Made by a program: the position numbers and the translations under genes
NCBI GenBank assembly: GCA_037976565.1
Contig: CP137679.1
Coordinates: 26,267,127-26,331,126, forward strand
From: Mesocentrotus franciscanus
Taxonomy: Eukaryota > Echinodermata > Echinoidea > Camarodonta > Strongylocentrotidae
DNA length: 64,000 nt
Reading direction: 5' to 3'
Shown: positions 26,206-37,238 of the stretch, piece by piece
How positions within the stretch are numbered: the stretch's first letter is position 1
How the letters are laid out: every line of letters begins with the position of its first letter
The notes under the pieces: generated by a model
Databases searched by the model: none
The model's input: the letters and a program-made list of their open reading frames with translations, nothing else
Told to the model about the DNA's origin: nothing

Positions 26206-26984
26206 TGTACAAAATTAATAAGTGAAAATAGTAATATTTACAGACAGATAAGAACCATAAAAAGAATTACTTATTAAAGATAATGATAATAACAACATTA
26301 AACTGATAATGGAAATGATAAAGAGTACAAGAAGAAAAAGAAGAAGGAGAAGAAGAAAAAGAGGAGGAGGAAGAAGAGGAAAATAATGATGAATTTGTAG
26401 AATTTCTATAACGTACAAAAACATAAGTATATACAATATGAAAAAGTATGAACCGGCAGAAGAATACAAATTTCAATCATATAACATGTCATTCACTTCT
26501 CTTCTCTGACTCTCAAGTATTAGGTATTCCTTTAATTTCCTCTTAAAATGAGCATAGTTTTCTATTTCCTTTACTGGCAGAGCCCTCAGGGAGAACAGTA
26601 TTAATACTGATGAAGCTTCCTTTGGTAAAGAAAGCATATTATTAATTTATTATTATTATTGCAATTATGTGTTTAATGATCATGAACTGTACACAAAATG
26701 AGCACAATGAACTTGGTTCCACATTTATGTTTTTTTGTTACTTCCTCTTTCAAATAAAGAAAATATCTGAATTTCTCACAATATCTACCATTCCTTATTT
26801 TTGCTACAGTTGTACTTCCTTGTACAAAAAACGTTAATAAATAAACTAGTTACAATTTTGAGCATTATTATCTAATTTTATTATTGATTTTTTTCTTCCT
26901 GCAGTTTCATAACTTCCTACACATTTGTATATATACATGTACATTGTAAGTTGTAAGTGACCTACTTTCTTCAAACATTGTTTT

Positions 26985-27395
26985 TAGTTTGTTTGAATGT
27001 TTTCATTTTGGTTTTGGTTTGATTTGCTTTTGTGTGTTGTGGTTTGTTTGTTTTGATCTGACTGTCATACCATACACCTTGTTATCAATGATGGCCTTTC
27101 CTTTTAAGGATATTTACATACAATTTCTGTAATGCAACAACCGTTTTTCTTAGATAACAGTTAGCATTATGAACAACATAAGCCTCTTTACAGTATGTAC
27201 ATTGTTTGTTTGAATGTTTTCATTTTGGTTTTGGTTTTTGATTGTTTGGTTTGTTGGGGTTCGTTGTGTGGTTTTGTTTTGTTTTGATATGGCTGTCATA
27301 GCAATGAAAGCATTTCCTTTTAAGGATATTTACATGCAATTTAAGTAATGTAACAACTGTTTTTCTTAGAAACATTTTAAAACATTATGAACACC
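26985..27395. repeat. tandem duplication, about 217-bp period
   Basis: Two diverged copies lie side by side. GTTTGTTTGAATGTTTTCAT occurs at about 26989 and again at about 27206, and TTTCCTTTTAAGGATATTTA recurs in each. Both copies contain a GT-rich GGTTTTGGTTT stretch followed by a CTGTCATA motif. Confidence 0.75.
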
Positions 27396-29360
27396 AAGTG
27401 CAGTATCTCAGAGCATAGATCTCTTAATGTACTGTTTCAAGTAGCACAGCAGAAGTTCGATCTGTCCAAGTGACTTTGCCAAACAGACATCCATACATGT
27501 AGAACACACACAGGCAAGAAAATGTGCTAATCTACTGAATATCACATGGCTCCAGCGTATGTAGTTTGAAGAGTGAAAACCTATCAATAATCAAAGTTGT
27601 CTTACTGCACTGTCTACACATATGCTGTATACCGGTACATGTATATTATGGAGAGATTTTGCTTTGTACATAACATGTACATGTATAGCCATTTTCAGAT
27701 ACCTACATGTAATGTACATGTTAACAGATACCCTGTTCCTTATCTACATGTACATTTTTGTCTTCAGAAAGGCAGAATTGGTGTCCTTTCATTTCTTAAT
27801 AATTTCTACTTTCTGACCAAGATCATTCACATAAATGTAATCTGAGCATAACCTCCCTTTAAAATCCCTAACTGATTATAGTTGCTACTAATAGTACTAT
27901 TCAGTAGCTCAAACAATACATGCAGTAGATCCATGTATTGTGCAAGTTTTATTATTTTAAATTATTTTCACATTATAAGATAAGATGAATAAAGTGTTGG
28001 AGTAAATTAAAAGGCATTCCCATTGCTTGTAGTATAAAGTATGATCATGAGAAAATAACAAGTCCTATTGTGTATTTTTTAGTACATGTATGGCATTTCA
28101 TATTATTTTTGTATGACTGTTTTTTGTAATCACACAGACTTGCTGGAGAGCAGTCTTCTTGGCTCAGTTGGCTGAATGAAATGTTACCTCCCCTAATCAA
28201 ATTCCATTCAATTTTATTCTCACTTTCACTTATCATAGACCTACGATTTTAAGAAACAACTGACAAGCTAACAAGCTAAGTTGAAAGTTCTCAAACTTCC
28301 TGTGTTCAGCCTTGGAGTGACATGTTTACCCAGGCCTAGATTCCTTAGGCTATTGTATAGGATGCGATGAAAAGAGATCAATGCACCATGATCAGTAGAG
28401 CTATTGAAACTAGCTTCCCTGGTCTTTTATTCTCATAACAAAGACGAGCTCATTGCTGTTTCATTATCATTATGAATGCCAAGGCAAAGGGATAAGTGTG
28501 GAATAACTGTTTCCTATCCTGCTATAATTACTGTACACACACACAAACATACACACACAAAACCTGCCTACTCATGCAGGTACCCGGAACATGTGTACAA
28601 GAGCATGAGGGTTAAGCAATTGAAGACAATTTTGGGTGTATTAGGCACTATGTAAAGCAAGAATGTACATGTTTTGTATAAATACTTAGTAGTATACATG
28701 TATCATCCTTGGAAACAATTTAAACAATTTTCTATCTCAGTTTTTTTTTCCTTTTCAAAATTTAATGATCTCAATATCTGTTGTTTGGTTGCCTGATTAG
28801 TTCGACTGTTCGGGTACGTTCCATTTGAAGAATATTCATAGAAAGTGGTATTTATAAAAAATCAGGATTGTTGCAATTCATTATGGAAATTAAGACTCAA
28901 GTTTTACTTTGTTTATATTACTGGTAGGTTAGCACTCTACTCCTATGGGATGGCATTTCATCCAAATTTTAGTCCTCTAAATAGCTAGAACCTAAATTCT
29001 CTAGATATTCTTTACCATCCATAGCTAGTTAACATTCACAATCCCGACGTATTCAAGGCTCATGTGCAACAGCATTTTTCAATAGTACTATTTTATTATT
29101 TCATGCGCACACCCAGTCCGACTCGTTTTACTCCACCAGGACTCTAGTGTTGAGCTGTATTATTTTGAGATTAAGATTCGAATTCTCTGATTGGATCTCT
29201 TAGTCTTAGCTTAGTTACGTTACATGTACACATGACACAGCAAAAAAAAAAAGGGGTATCTTTAAATAAACAGCCCTAACAAGTTACAGCAGCACAACAT
29301 GTTACTGACAATTGATCGCACATCAATCTTCATACAAAATTGGGAGTCGGGCTAACTCAG

Positions 29361-29514
29361 ACCCGGGGACAACTCGGCCCGCTGCAAAAACGGTCAGTTT
29401 TGTAGGTTTAGGGTTAGGGTTAGGTTTAGGGTTAGGTTTAGGGTAATAGGGTTTAGAGTTAGGGTTAGATCTAGGGTAAAAACCGTTTTTGCAGCGGGCC
29501 GAGTTGTCCCTGGG
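29361..29514. mobile_element. inverted-repeat element enclosing telomere-like repeats
   Basis: Nearly perfect 34-bp inverted repeats (29361-29394 and 29481-29514, with core GGGACAACTCGGCCCGCTGC) flank about 85 bp. Most of that interior is degenerate TTTAGGG/TTAGGG repeats (29406-29478). The arms are GC-rich in an AT-rich setting. Confidence 0.75.
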
Positions 29515-29919
29515 TCTAGATCTAGATAGTTGGAAAAATGAAATATACTTTGATGCCTAGTTCTAGACCGCTTGAATCTATGGCTTAGAAGTAGAATGCG
29601 ACCTCATCATTACATTTAATCATTAGTTAGATCTAAGACTAGAGCTACGACCCAAGACATTCGATTCATTCTTCACATAACCAGCACAGACACATTCCCA
29701 CAGTCACAGATGCAGACAATACTCAATTATTCATTGTTTGTTCATTTGTGTTTGATCACACAATTCCAATTAAAATAACATCATCATGATTGATTCTATG
29801 TTGGTGTAATATGTTCAAACAAATTATCATGAGCTACCAATGTTGTTCAAATCAAAGACCAATATTGTCTGGATATGATAAGCTACCCAACATGCCCGTG
29901 TTTTTCCCAGCCAACCTAC

Positions 29920-30052
29920 CGACTTTGTGCTCAGCTACGGGCAACTTGCCGGGGTTCCGTTGTTTGGTTGAGTCAGATTTCTTGGCTGGGCGATCACTAT
30001 TACTTGCGGACGACCTCCGCTGGTCCCCCTCCTTCGTCTGTTGCCCTCCCAT
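29920..30052 (-). CDS. ABL: ABL tyrosine kinase, first coding exon (1b type, myristoylated N-terminus)
   Basis: The minus-strand exon starts with MGGQQTKEGDQRRSS. This closely parallels the start of human ABL1 isoform 1b (MGQQPGKVLGDQRR) and the fly Abl start (MGAQQGKD). Gly2 with Thr6 fits the N-myristoylation rule; in vertebrate ABL this lipid group docks into the kinase C-lobe and holds the enzyme inactive. A basic Ser-rich stretch with KKSDS follows, then VAEHKV, which aligns with VFVEHE at the end of human exon 1b. The exon gives 44 codons plus one base before a GTAGGT donor (29919-29914); human 1b has 45 codons plus one base, so the splice phase also agrees. The rest of the kinase (SH3, SH2, catalytic domain) is not seen and should lie to the left, beyond the window. 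An opposing 168-codon open frame across this exon on the plus strand is its shadow. Confidence 0.78.
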
Positions 30053-30310
30053 GTTACATCCTTGGAGGGCTTGCTATCGGCATAAACTCACAAGTGATGA
30101 GGCTAAAAAGGATGGATTTAAGAGCCCTGACACTTCTCCAGCAGACAGAAAACATAGAGCGTTCCAGATAGGGAATTCTGCTTTAACAATCCTAGGTCCT
30201 TCGTCAATGTTCGTTCGCAGCTCATTGAATCAGGAAGTGCGCAGCGCCATGTTAGTCTTGCAGACGAGGTGCGGCAATAACTTGTCTTACCTGTAAGATG
30301 GCGCTATTGA
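30053..30310 (-). promoter_or_regulatory. abl 5' UTR and putative promoter
   Basis: Upstream of the abl start codon the DNA becomes richer in CpG than the surroundings. It holds a consensus ETS site (CAGGAAGTG at 30231-30239) and a YY1-type motif (AAGATGGCGC at 30295-30304), plus a second GCGCCATG at about 30244. Such motifs are typical of TATA-less promoters. On the minus strand CTTACAG|GTAAGAC at about 30290 is a good splice donor, so a non-coding 5' exon ending at 30291 is possible. Transcription start is not determined. Confidence 0.45.
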
Positions 30311-30765
30311 TTTTGTATGTTGCATGTTTACTTTCAATGTGATTTTTAGTGTATGTCCACATAATTCGTTTTGAAGATACTTAGTACTAGATAGTGCCTA
30401 CATGGTGGTACCATCATCAATGATATTGCAAAAGACACTTTTATGGAATAATGTTTATATTATTTTTTTTTTCAAGTATTCCTTCCTTCTCTGTAATTTT
30501 GATCTCTTTCTCCCACCATACTTATACAATTTGTCCTCATCTATCAATCTCCAATGTTCCTATATTTTGTTGTCTTAATCAATATAGATGATACATTATT
30601 TGTAAATAATTTAGTTTTAACTCCCAGTAGTATTCTAGTTTTTCACATATAATAAGTGATCAACATGATTTGAAAAAAATGTTGAATATACAATGTATAT
30701 TTTGTTTAGCAACCTTTTCAATCTTTAAATGTTGTCATGTCCACAAAACTGTACAAATTGATGTA

Positions 30766-30895
30766 CAGAGAGAGGATAGGGTGTGAGAGATAAAGAGAGG
30801 AAGAGAGAGAACAAGAGAGAGACAGAGAGACAGAGAGAGAGAGGGGGTGAGAAAGAGTTGGGAGGGGGAGCGGGAGGGGGAGCAGGAGAGCGTGG
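30766..30895. repeat. GA-rich low-complexity tract
   Basis: Imperfect GAGAGA/GACAGA units pass into GGGAGGGGGAGC repeats. The open frames across it are trivial. Confidence 0.8.
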
Positions 30896-31437
30896 GGCAG
30901 CTAGTAAAGGCAACAAAGAATACCATGACGACAATTGATCAACTTTTCATAAGATTTTAATTTCTACACCTTCATTTCATCATCATTCATTCCATTGTGA
31001 AATTCATTGTGAATAAAGCCTGTACAGAATACAAGTTGACTTGCACAAATAAGAGGCACAAAAAGATCATTAAACGCTTTGAAACTTTAAAAAGGCTCTT
31101 CTAAATATGTCATGATTAAGTGAGGACTTTTCTTTTTTTCATGATTTTAGAGAATTATGAAAGAAATTGTAGATTGTGACATTTAAGATACTGAATAGGA
31201 ATGGTCACAATAGCAAGTCTTTGCACACATTATACATTGAACTAGTCTAGAGAATATGACCTACGAGGATAAATACAAACTACTGAAAATATGCAACAAT
31301 GAAATTGAGGATGAATAAAGTTAATCTTTACAACACGGCACAGGGTCTAAGGAGGAATCATCATAATGCATAAACTTTTCCTGTCACACTCTTTGATTTT
31401 CATGATTTTTTTTCCTATTAAAAACAAAATGAGCGTT

Positions 31438-31505
31438 GAGAGCCAGAGGGGTCTTAACTCATATACTTTAAAATAGAGCCAACACCCTTCTGATTCGGCT
31501 CAGCA
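31438..31505. repeat. short foldback of the GAGCCAGAAGGG family
   Basis: GAGAGCCAGAGGGGTCTTAA is followed by the partly complementary AACACCCTTCTGATTCGGCTC. Related short hairpins or single arms lie at 8715, 40306 and 52948. Confidence 0.45.
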
Positions 31506-31575
31506 GAGGATAATTTATGTTTTGGGTGAGATTTTAAGGTACCATCTCATTCTAATGACACTACCACAAATATTA

Positions 31576-31870
31576 GAGGCGTTGTGGTAGAGTGGATACG
31601 TCACCGGACTGTCAATCACAAGGTCCGCGGGTCGAGTCCCGCTGCGGCACTAGTGTACTTTGGCAAGACATTAATCTACATTTGCCACACTCAACCCAGG
31701 TGAGGTAAATGGGTACCTGGTAGGATTATTCCTTGACATGCACTGTGCGCTGACAACGGCTTTCGGAGCTAAAGCTAGGGTAATCATTTCCAAAGCTCTT
31801 TGGAAGCGCATAGAGATGTTATTTCATAACGTATTATGCGCTATACAAGAACTGAATATTATTATTATTA
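31576..31870 (+). mobile_element. tRNA-derived SINE, apparently full length
   Basis: The first 75 bp resemble a tRNA gene: an A-box-like TAGAGTGGATAC, a GTC triplet at the anticodon position (Asp-like) and a B box within GCGGGTCGAGTCCCGC. These would form an internal RNA polymerase III promoter. The body includes GGTAAATGGGTACCTGGTAG and GGCAAGACATTAATCTAC. The 3' end is GCGCTATACAAGAACTGAAT followed by an ATT trinucleotide tail. An AATATTA at both ends may be the target duplication. Copies of the same family in the opposite orientation lie at 49811, 55005 and 57239. Confidence 0.8.
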
Positions 31871-32809
31871 ATCTTGAGTGCTTGGGGCATTAGGGGAATG
31901 GAAAGAAACAAGCCAAGGGTGAAATATTTCCCTCATAAAATGAAAATGAGAGGAAAATTGTTTTTCATTAGCCACCCTTTATAAATACACAAAATACCCA
32001 CTGCCGTTAATCATAGATGAGGTCAGGATTAATAAGGAATACGCCATCATTTTCACCAAGGACCATATTCTGAAAATTTTGATATCTTTTATGTTAGTGA
32101 AAAGTAGGTTAACTGTCATATGGAACATACAATTATCATTGGGGGTTGTGCACATACCTATCTAATCTGTATGCATATGTACACTGTAAGCTTTGTGCAG
32201 AAATTATGGAATGAATTATCAAAATTTAGATTTAGTAGATAATGGACATCTTTTTACTTACCATACATAAAAGTAATCAAAGTTTTCAGAAGACAACCCA
32301 GTGGTCATATTTTTAAGCAAATTGTTGTTAAGTACCAAATTTAACAAGACATGAAAATGAGCTGGCATTGCCTGTACAAACATGAATTGCAAATAGCCTG
32401 TTTTAACTATTACCGGTATTGCAAACACAACTCACAAAAATGTATGTCCTTGTCATTGGCTTATACACATGCAGATATGTACCATAAATATTGCAAATTA
32501 TTGACTGCAATAGAGTGCAAAATAACACTGCTACCTAAAGGAAAAGCAAGCAAGAGATAATATAATGAAAATAAAAGAATTTTACATGTATATCTGCACC
32601 GTCAGTGTGGAACTGTAAAACAGTAATTGCAGCAAATAGATAGCTGAACATAATACATAATATAATTGGCACTCTATGTAGTCAAAGCTATGTTCATATG
32701 TGAAGTACCCTTTGTTCAATGCTTGGCAGCTTTTTTTTCACCTCAGGTTGGATAAAGACATGCTCTCCCTCTCTCTCTTTGTTATTTCCTCTTTACCTTC
32801 CCTTTTCAA

Positions 32810-32811
<2 letters not shown>

Positions 32812-32856
<45 letters not shown>
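32812..32856. repeat. CT microsatellite
   Basis: A pure (CT)n tract. Confidence 0.9.
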
Positions 32857-32859
<3 letters not shown>

Positions 32860-35800
32860 TTACCCTTTTGAGGATGTAACCCAACCACTTTGTCTTGAAG
32901 CCAGACAATTTGTCGGAAAAGGGCTACACATAATTCCAACCACAGGTGATATAATAATAACATAACAAAACCAAAATAAACAATACAATAAACATCAGAA
33001 GATGAATGCCCTTTCTCCTAGATCAAGTTAATAACCACTTAAAGAATGAACCATGTTGATAATGGTTTCATGGTGTGAATGAAGATAATTATGAATTCTG
33101 GAAAATAACATTTTATAAAAAAGAGGCTAAATTTCACGACTTTAATAAAAAGCTACTAAAACAGATGTAAAAGCATAAAAACAATAGCATAATATGCGCA
33201 GCTAAAGAATATACTAAAAAACTAATACTGTAAAGAAAGTATACTGGCATTGATAAAAACTCTTTAGGCATTCAAATATATATTGAATATAGATATATTG
33301 AATCAATATATTGACCGATACAAATAAATAACATCTGACTCAAGAAAACCAGGGATGCCAAAAATATATCCAAGATTGTTGGGGCTATCAGTCAGAAAGG
33401 AGGTCAAAGGTTACAAGGTTACCGTTGACATTATCTTATCAAACAAAGTAAAATAAAAGGTAAATTGATAATTTGTCCCCTTTATTTACATAAAGGGCAT
33501 AAGAGAGCAAAATGTATGTCATTGGCTGAGAAGAAAAGGCAAAAAATTGAGGCAAGATTTATAGAAAATAAATTCTTCCTTTCTGAATGATTTAATTCAA
33601 AAGTAATGTCTATTAAAATATGATGTCTATTAACAAAAAGCTACCTGGGAATAAAACTTATAATGCTCAAAAGTCAGTAACCCCTCGTAAGTACCCTTTT
33701 TCCAATGCTGACTTAAATAAATGATAATAATGATGATGAAGATACAGTCGTTAAGAAACAAATAATGACATTAAAGTGCTCTTTGACGGCCACTCATTAT
33801 TTTTTAAAAAGATGAATATAGCATTTATGAATTGTAATTTGTTATAGAAATAGAAACAATGGGCTTTTGACCATTACCAATAAAAAAAAATAATTCACAT
33901 TAAAAGATTTGCTCATACTGCAGATGATAACTGATTTGAAGCAGTTATCAAATGAGAATTTTAAACCAAAGTACAACCAGTATATCCCTTCCCTACCATA
34001 ACTAAATAAAGAACAATGAATAGCGGACAGAATATGCTTGGGATAGTGTCTTTAAAATGTCTCTGTATGGTTGGAACACCAAGAGAAACTGCAAATGAAA
34101 ACTCTCACAGCTTCCTTAGGCTTATACGCTAATTTGGAAGACATGTGCTGTCCACATCAAGGTATATGCAAGATACCAATCGTTGTCACATGAAAGATAT
34201 CAAAATTGATAATGGGAATGGAATTTCCTGGGTAATTTCCTGTCTACTTCTTATCAAAGTCTAAACTAAATTCATGTTATGAGCAAAGTCCTGAAACCAA
34301 TATCCCCACAGCACACACTATAACACATTGAGGCTCATTCACATACTATCGTCCTATGCGTACTGCAGACCTTACTCCCCCTCCCTCCTCCCCTCTCCCA
34401 GGAATACCCCTGATGGGCCGTATTTCACTAATTTAAACGCGATGCTGGGTCCAAGTCATGTTTAAACATTTAAAAACATCTTTCCCCTTCCTCTCTCCTT
34501 TCCCTCTCACCCTCTCCCCTAATCAACAGCATTGCTCCACTGAAATAACACATATGTCATATGATGAAATGAGCGAATATCCCATGTACACAAAATCAAT
34601 AAAGTAAAGCCAATATTGGGGCACTTGCCTGTACCTTAAATGAAACAATATTATGCTAGGTACTATAACAATGGAATCTAAATGTAATAATTCATACGGA
34701 TTTGAGTAAAATAGAATAAATAATAGCGACATAACATAATGTAAAAATAGAGTATTTGATCTAAAATACTGTCTAGTTACTGTACAGCTTCACGCATATA
34801 AAATCATAAGAATGCAATCCCGATGAGAAGAAAATTTTAAATTATAATCATAGTATATTCCATCTGCTATGTACAATATTTCACAACACAAAATATATAT
34901 CATTAATGAATAATAGTATATTCTCAGAAGTCTTGTACCAAAACATTCAAACATTTGCATTTGCGAGTGCTTGAATTGTAAGGGTTAGATACTTAGATAA
35001 CTATCCTTGAATTGTTTGTTTTCTTCTTCAAATTAATAAAACATCTATTAAAGCCCCACTGCACTACTTGTAGCTACTTGCTCCCTCTATATAGAAAACA
35101 ATGCCTTAGCGGTGCCCGTTGGTCCCCCATGATCCTCTTTTTCTTATGTTAATTGAGAGCTGAGTTGATGAGATAACCACCTGTCAGTGACCACGCTGGG
35201 AGGTCTAATCCCTCCTGGCCAAACTAGTGCAGACAGGCTTTAAGAAGAAATTTTGTTTATTCATTTCAAATTTTTCATTCACATGATTTGAACAATATCT
35301 TTTTGTCTGTTTACCGGTATAAGCTTTCTGACAGAAGGGAAACCACTGGAATGATTTTCCTCCTCCCATTACTACACTCAATGTAAGAAGGCAAATTTTA
35401 ACATAAATTACGTCAAATATACGATCTAAGGAAGAGCTGGGTGGCCAGATATATATATTTTTTATTATCCATTTAACACCTTTTTGTTTCTATTTTGGAA
35501 ATAATTAGCTCACATTACATTAAAGTGTCCTGGCTTGGAAGCTATGACTCAAAAAATTAAAAAATAACCCGCATTTATGTGGATAAATCAAATGCCCTGT
35601 ATGTCAAAATAACAGATCTACAGTGATTTTAGTACCTGCTACCTAAAATGATGCTCACATTTGAAATTTCCAAATGAAATTTTAGAAACAATAAATGCAA
35701 ATACATGTACATGTATGTTCCCTGTAAGTTGGATACCTGTTTCAGATACACTTCATAAGAGTAGAGCACATACACAGAATATTGAATACATGAGAGGAAA

Positions 35801-37169
35801 AAGGGTCTAACTCAATCAAAACAGTTTTAAAAATTTTTATTATGAGACAGGAATTTTTTTCTTGATATATCAAATAAATGAAATAATATAATGATTCCCT
35901 CAAGCATGAAAATTTTTTGACTCTTCGACATATCTCAAAATATTATGTTTTTCCTTAAAAACTGAACAACTGTTTTGATGGAGTAAGACCTACATGTACA
36001 TCTCATTTTTAAATTGACAATTTGACAAGATAGCACATCAACTCTTCATTTTTGAAGGTGATTTGACCTTGTATCAACTTGATGCTCTGTAGAAATGTTT
36101 ATGAATCTTGCATTACGAATCTTCTGCTCTGCCATTTCTACAAGCAATATTATACTATAGTCACATCGCCATACCGACTCCATACCGACTGGTAAGACCG
36201 GGTATTAAACACGGAATATACAATACAATGATGATTGTTTTACCCGTCTGCTAAGAAAGCATGTATATGCTTTTAAGTAAACAACCAGGGGACCGACAGC
36301 TTTAAGTCCTCTCTGAGGGACTTGGTAATGAGGATTAATGCCTTACCAATGGGTACAAGCGCATTGACTTGGTTTTGCCCCTCCCGGTTACGAGACCATC
36401 GTGCCTCCTCGTGTGACCTTACATGTACCTCTATATATTGAATATCATCCCTTGAAGATTAAATACAAATGACATAAATTTGTTAAATGTATGCCACATT
36501 GGCAGGCAAGTACTTTAAGGTGATTCCTTAAGCCCCATTCAAACATGATGCGGTAAACCACCAATAGATCAATTATAATGCTGCAGCAATATACACTGAT
36601 GTAGGTGCAGTGTACTTCACACATCTGTATATCATAACACACACATCGGTGAGAACACTCTGGTCCAGTGCTCAATACAGCTATACCTTTTAACCCCACA
36701 CCATAGCCCATTGAAAGAGATAGTTGGGACATAAGCACACATGCGTGCTGGAAGGTTAATCCATGGAGCTCCAAATAGTTCTCTCCCTCATACAATCTCA
36801 ATGGGAGGAGATGATTTAGGTGCTCCCTGAATATGACCTCTGAACCAATGCAACTTCCATTGATATACATTGGAATTACTTCTACTCTACTAGCTATGCT
36901 CTACACAATTGCTTCTTGCCTTTTATTGACAAGTAATATTTGTATTTCAGTGCAGGTTTCTTAGTAGCAGTTTACAGCATCATGTATGAACAGAACTTGA
37001 CTAAGCCTGGAAGCCCATTGCCCACTTATTCCAGGCTCCTAATATATTTGGCTTTAAAGCTCGTTCACATATGACGTGGTAACACACGTCAGCGTTTTTT
37101 TAAATATCTGCTCAAACAATAAACAGAGAATACTTGGCAAATACATCATGAGTGAACTCTTAAAATTAA

Positions 37170-37175
37170 TTTATT
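37170..37175 (-). promoter_or_regulatory. candidate EDEM3 polyadenylation signal
   Basis: AATAAA on the minus strand lies 64 bp downstream of the EDEM3 stop codon. It is the first canonical hexamer after the stop; use of this site is inferred. Confidence 0.4.
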
Positions 37176-37238
37176 GGCAATTTTTCACTAGTACTTCCAT
37201 ATAATGGAAGATAAAATTAGGAATTTCTAACATTGGTT

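Larger units (their letters stand above)
1..29919 (-). other. presumed first intron of abl (left 30 kb)
   Basis: No convincing protein-coding gene is visible on either strand here. Open frames are short, overlap on both strands and mostly sit on repeats. Because the abl first coding exon at 29920-30052 points left and ends in a splice donor, this stretch is inferred to be abl intron 1; the equivalent human intron is very long. It is dominated by MITEs, microsatellites and TACATGTA-rich DNA, listed separately. Positions 3575-7188, 7320-9970, 10180-13030, 17450-19880 and 27400-29355 show nothing that I can classify beyond scattered simple repeats. No SH3, SH2 or kinase exon of abl was recognised, so the next abl exon is probably beyond the left edge. 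Confidence 0.5.
30311..37165. other. intergenic region between EDEM3 3' end and abl 5' end
   Basis: No gene was recognised. The stretch holds GA and CT microsatellites, one tRNA-derived SINE, a short foldback element and AT-rich unique-looking DNA. The longest minus-strand frame (36445-36870, 141 codons) has no recognisable domain and lies downstream of the EDEM3 stop. A patch at about 36290-36420 looks repeat-like (GACTTGGTAATGAGGATTAA, then TTTTGCCCCTCCCGGTTACG) but I cannot classify it. 33690-33745 repeats the GACTTAAATAAATGATAATA phrase also found at 2826 in the hAT element. Confidence 0.5.

Noticed and set aside
29790..30296. Plus-strand open frame of 168 codons
   Set aside because: It overlaps the abl first exon and promoter on the opposite strand, has no recognisable domain, and is explained as a shadow of GC-richer coding and promoter sequence.
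31576..31650. Functional tRNA-Asp gene
   Set aside because: The tRNA-like head runs directly into a SINE body with an ATT tail, and the acceptor stem does not pair well, so it is a SINE head and not a tRNA gene.
36445..36870. Minus-strand open frame of 141 codons
   Set aside because: It has no domain, its Cys/His/Leu-rich composition is typical of random frames, and it lies past the EDEM3 stop with no splice or promoter evidence.
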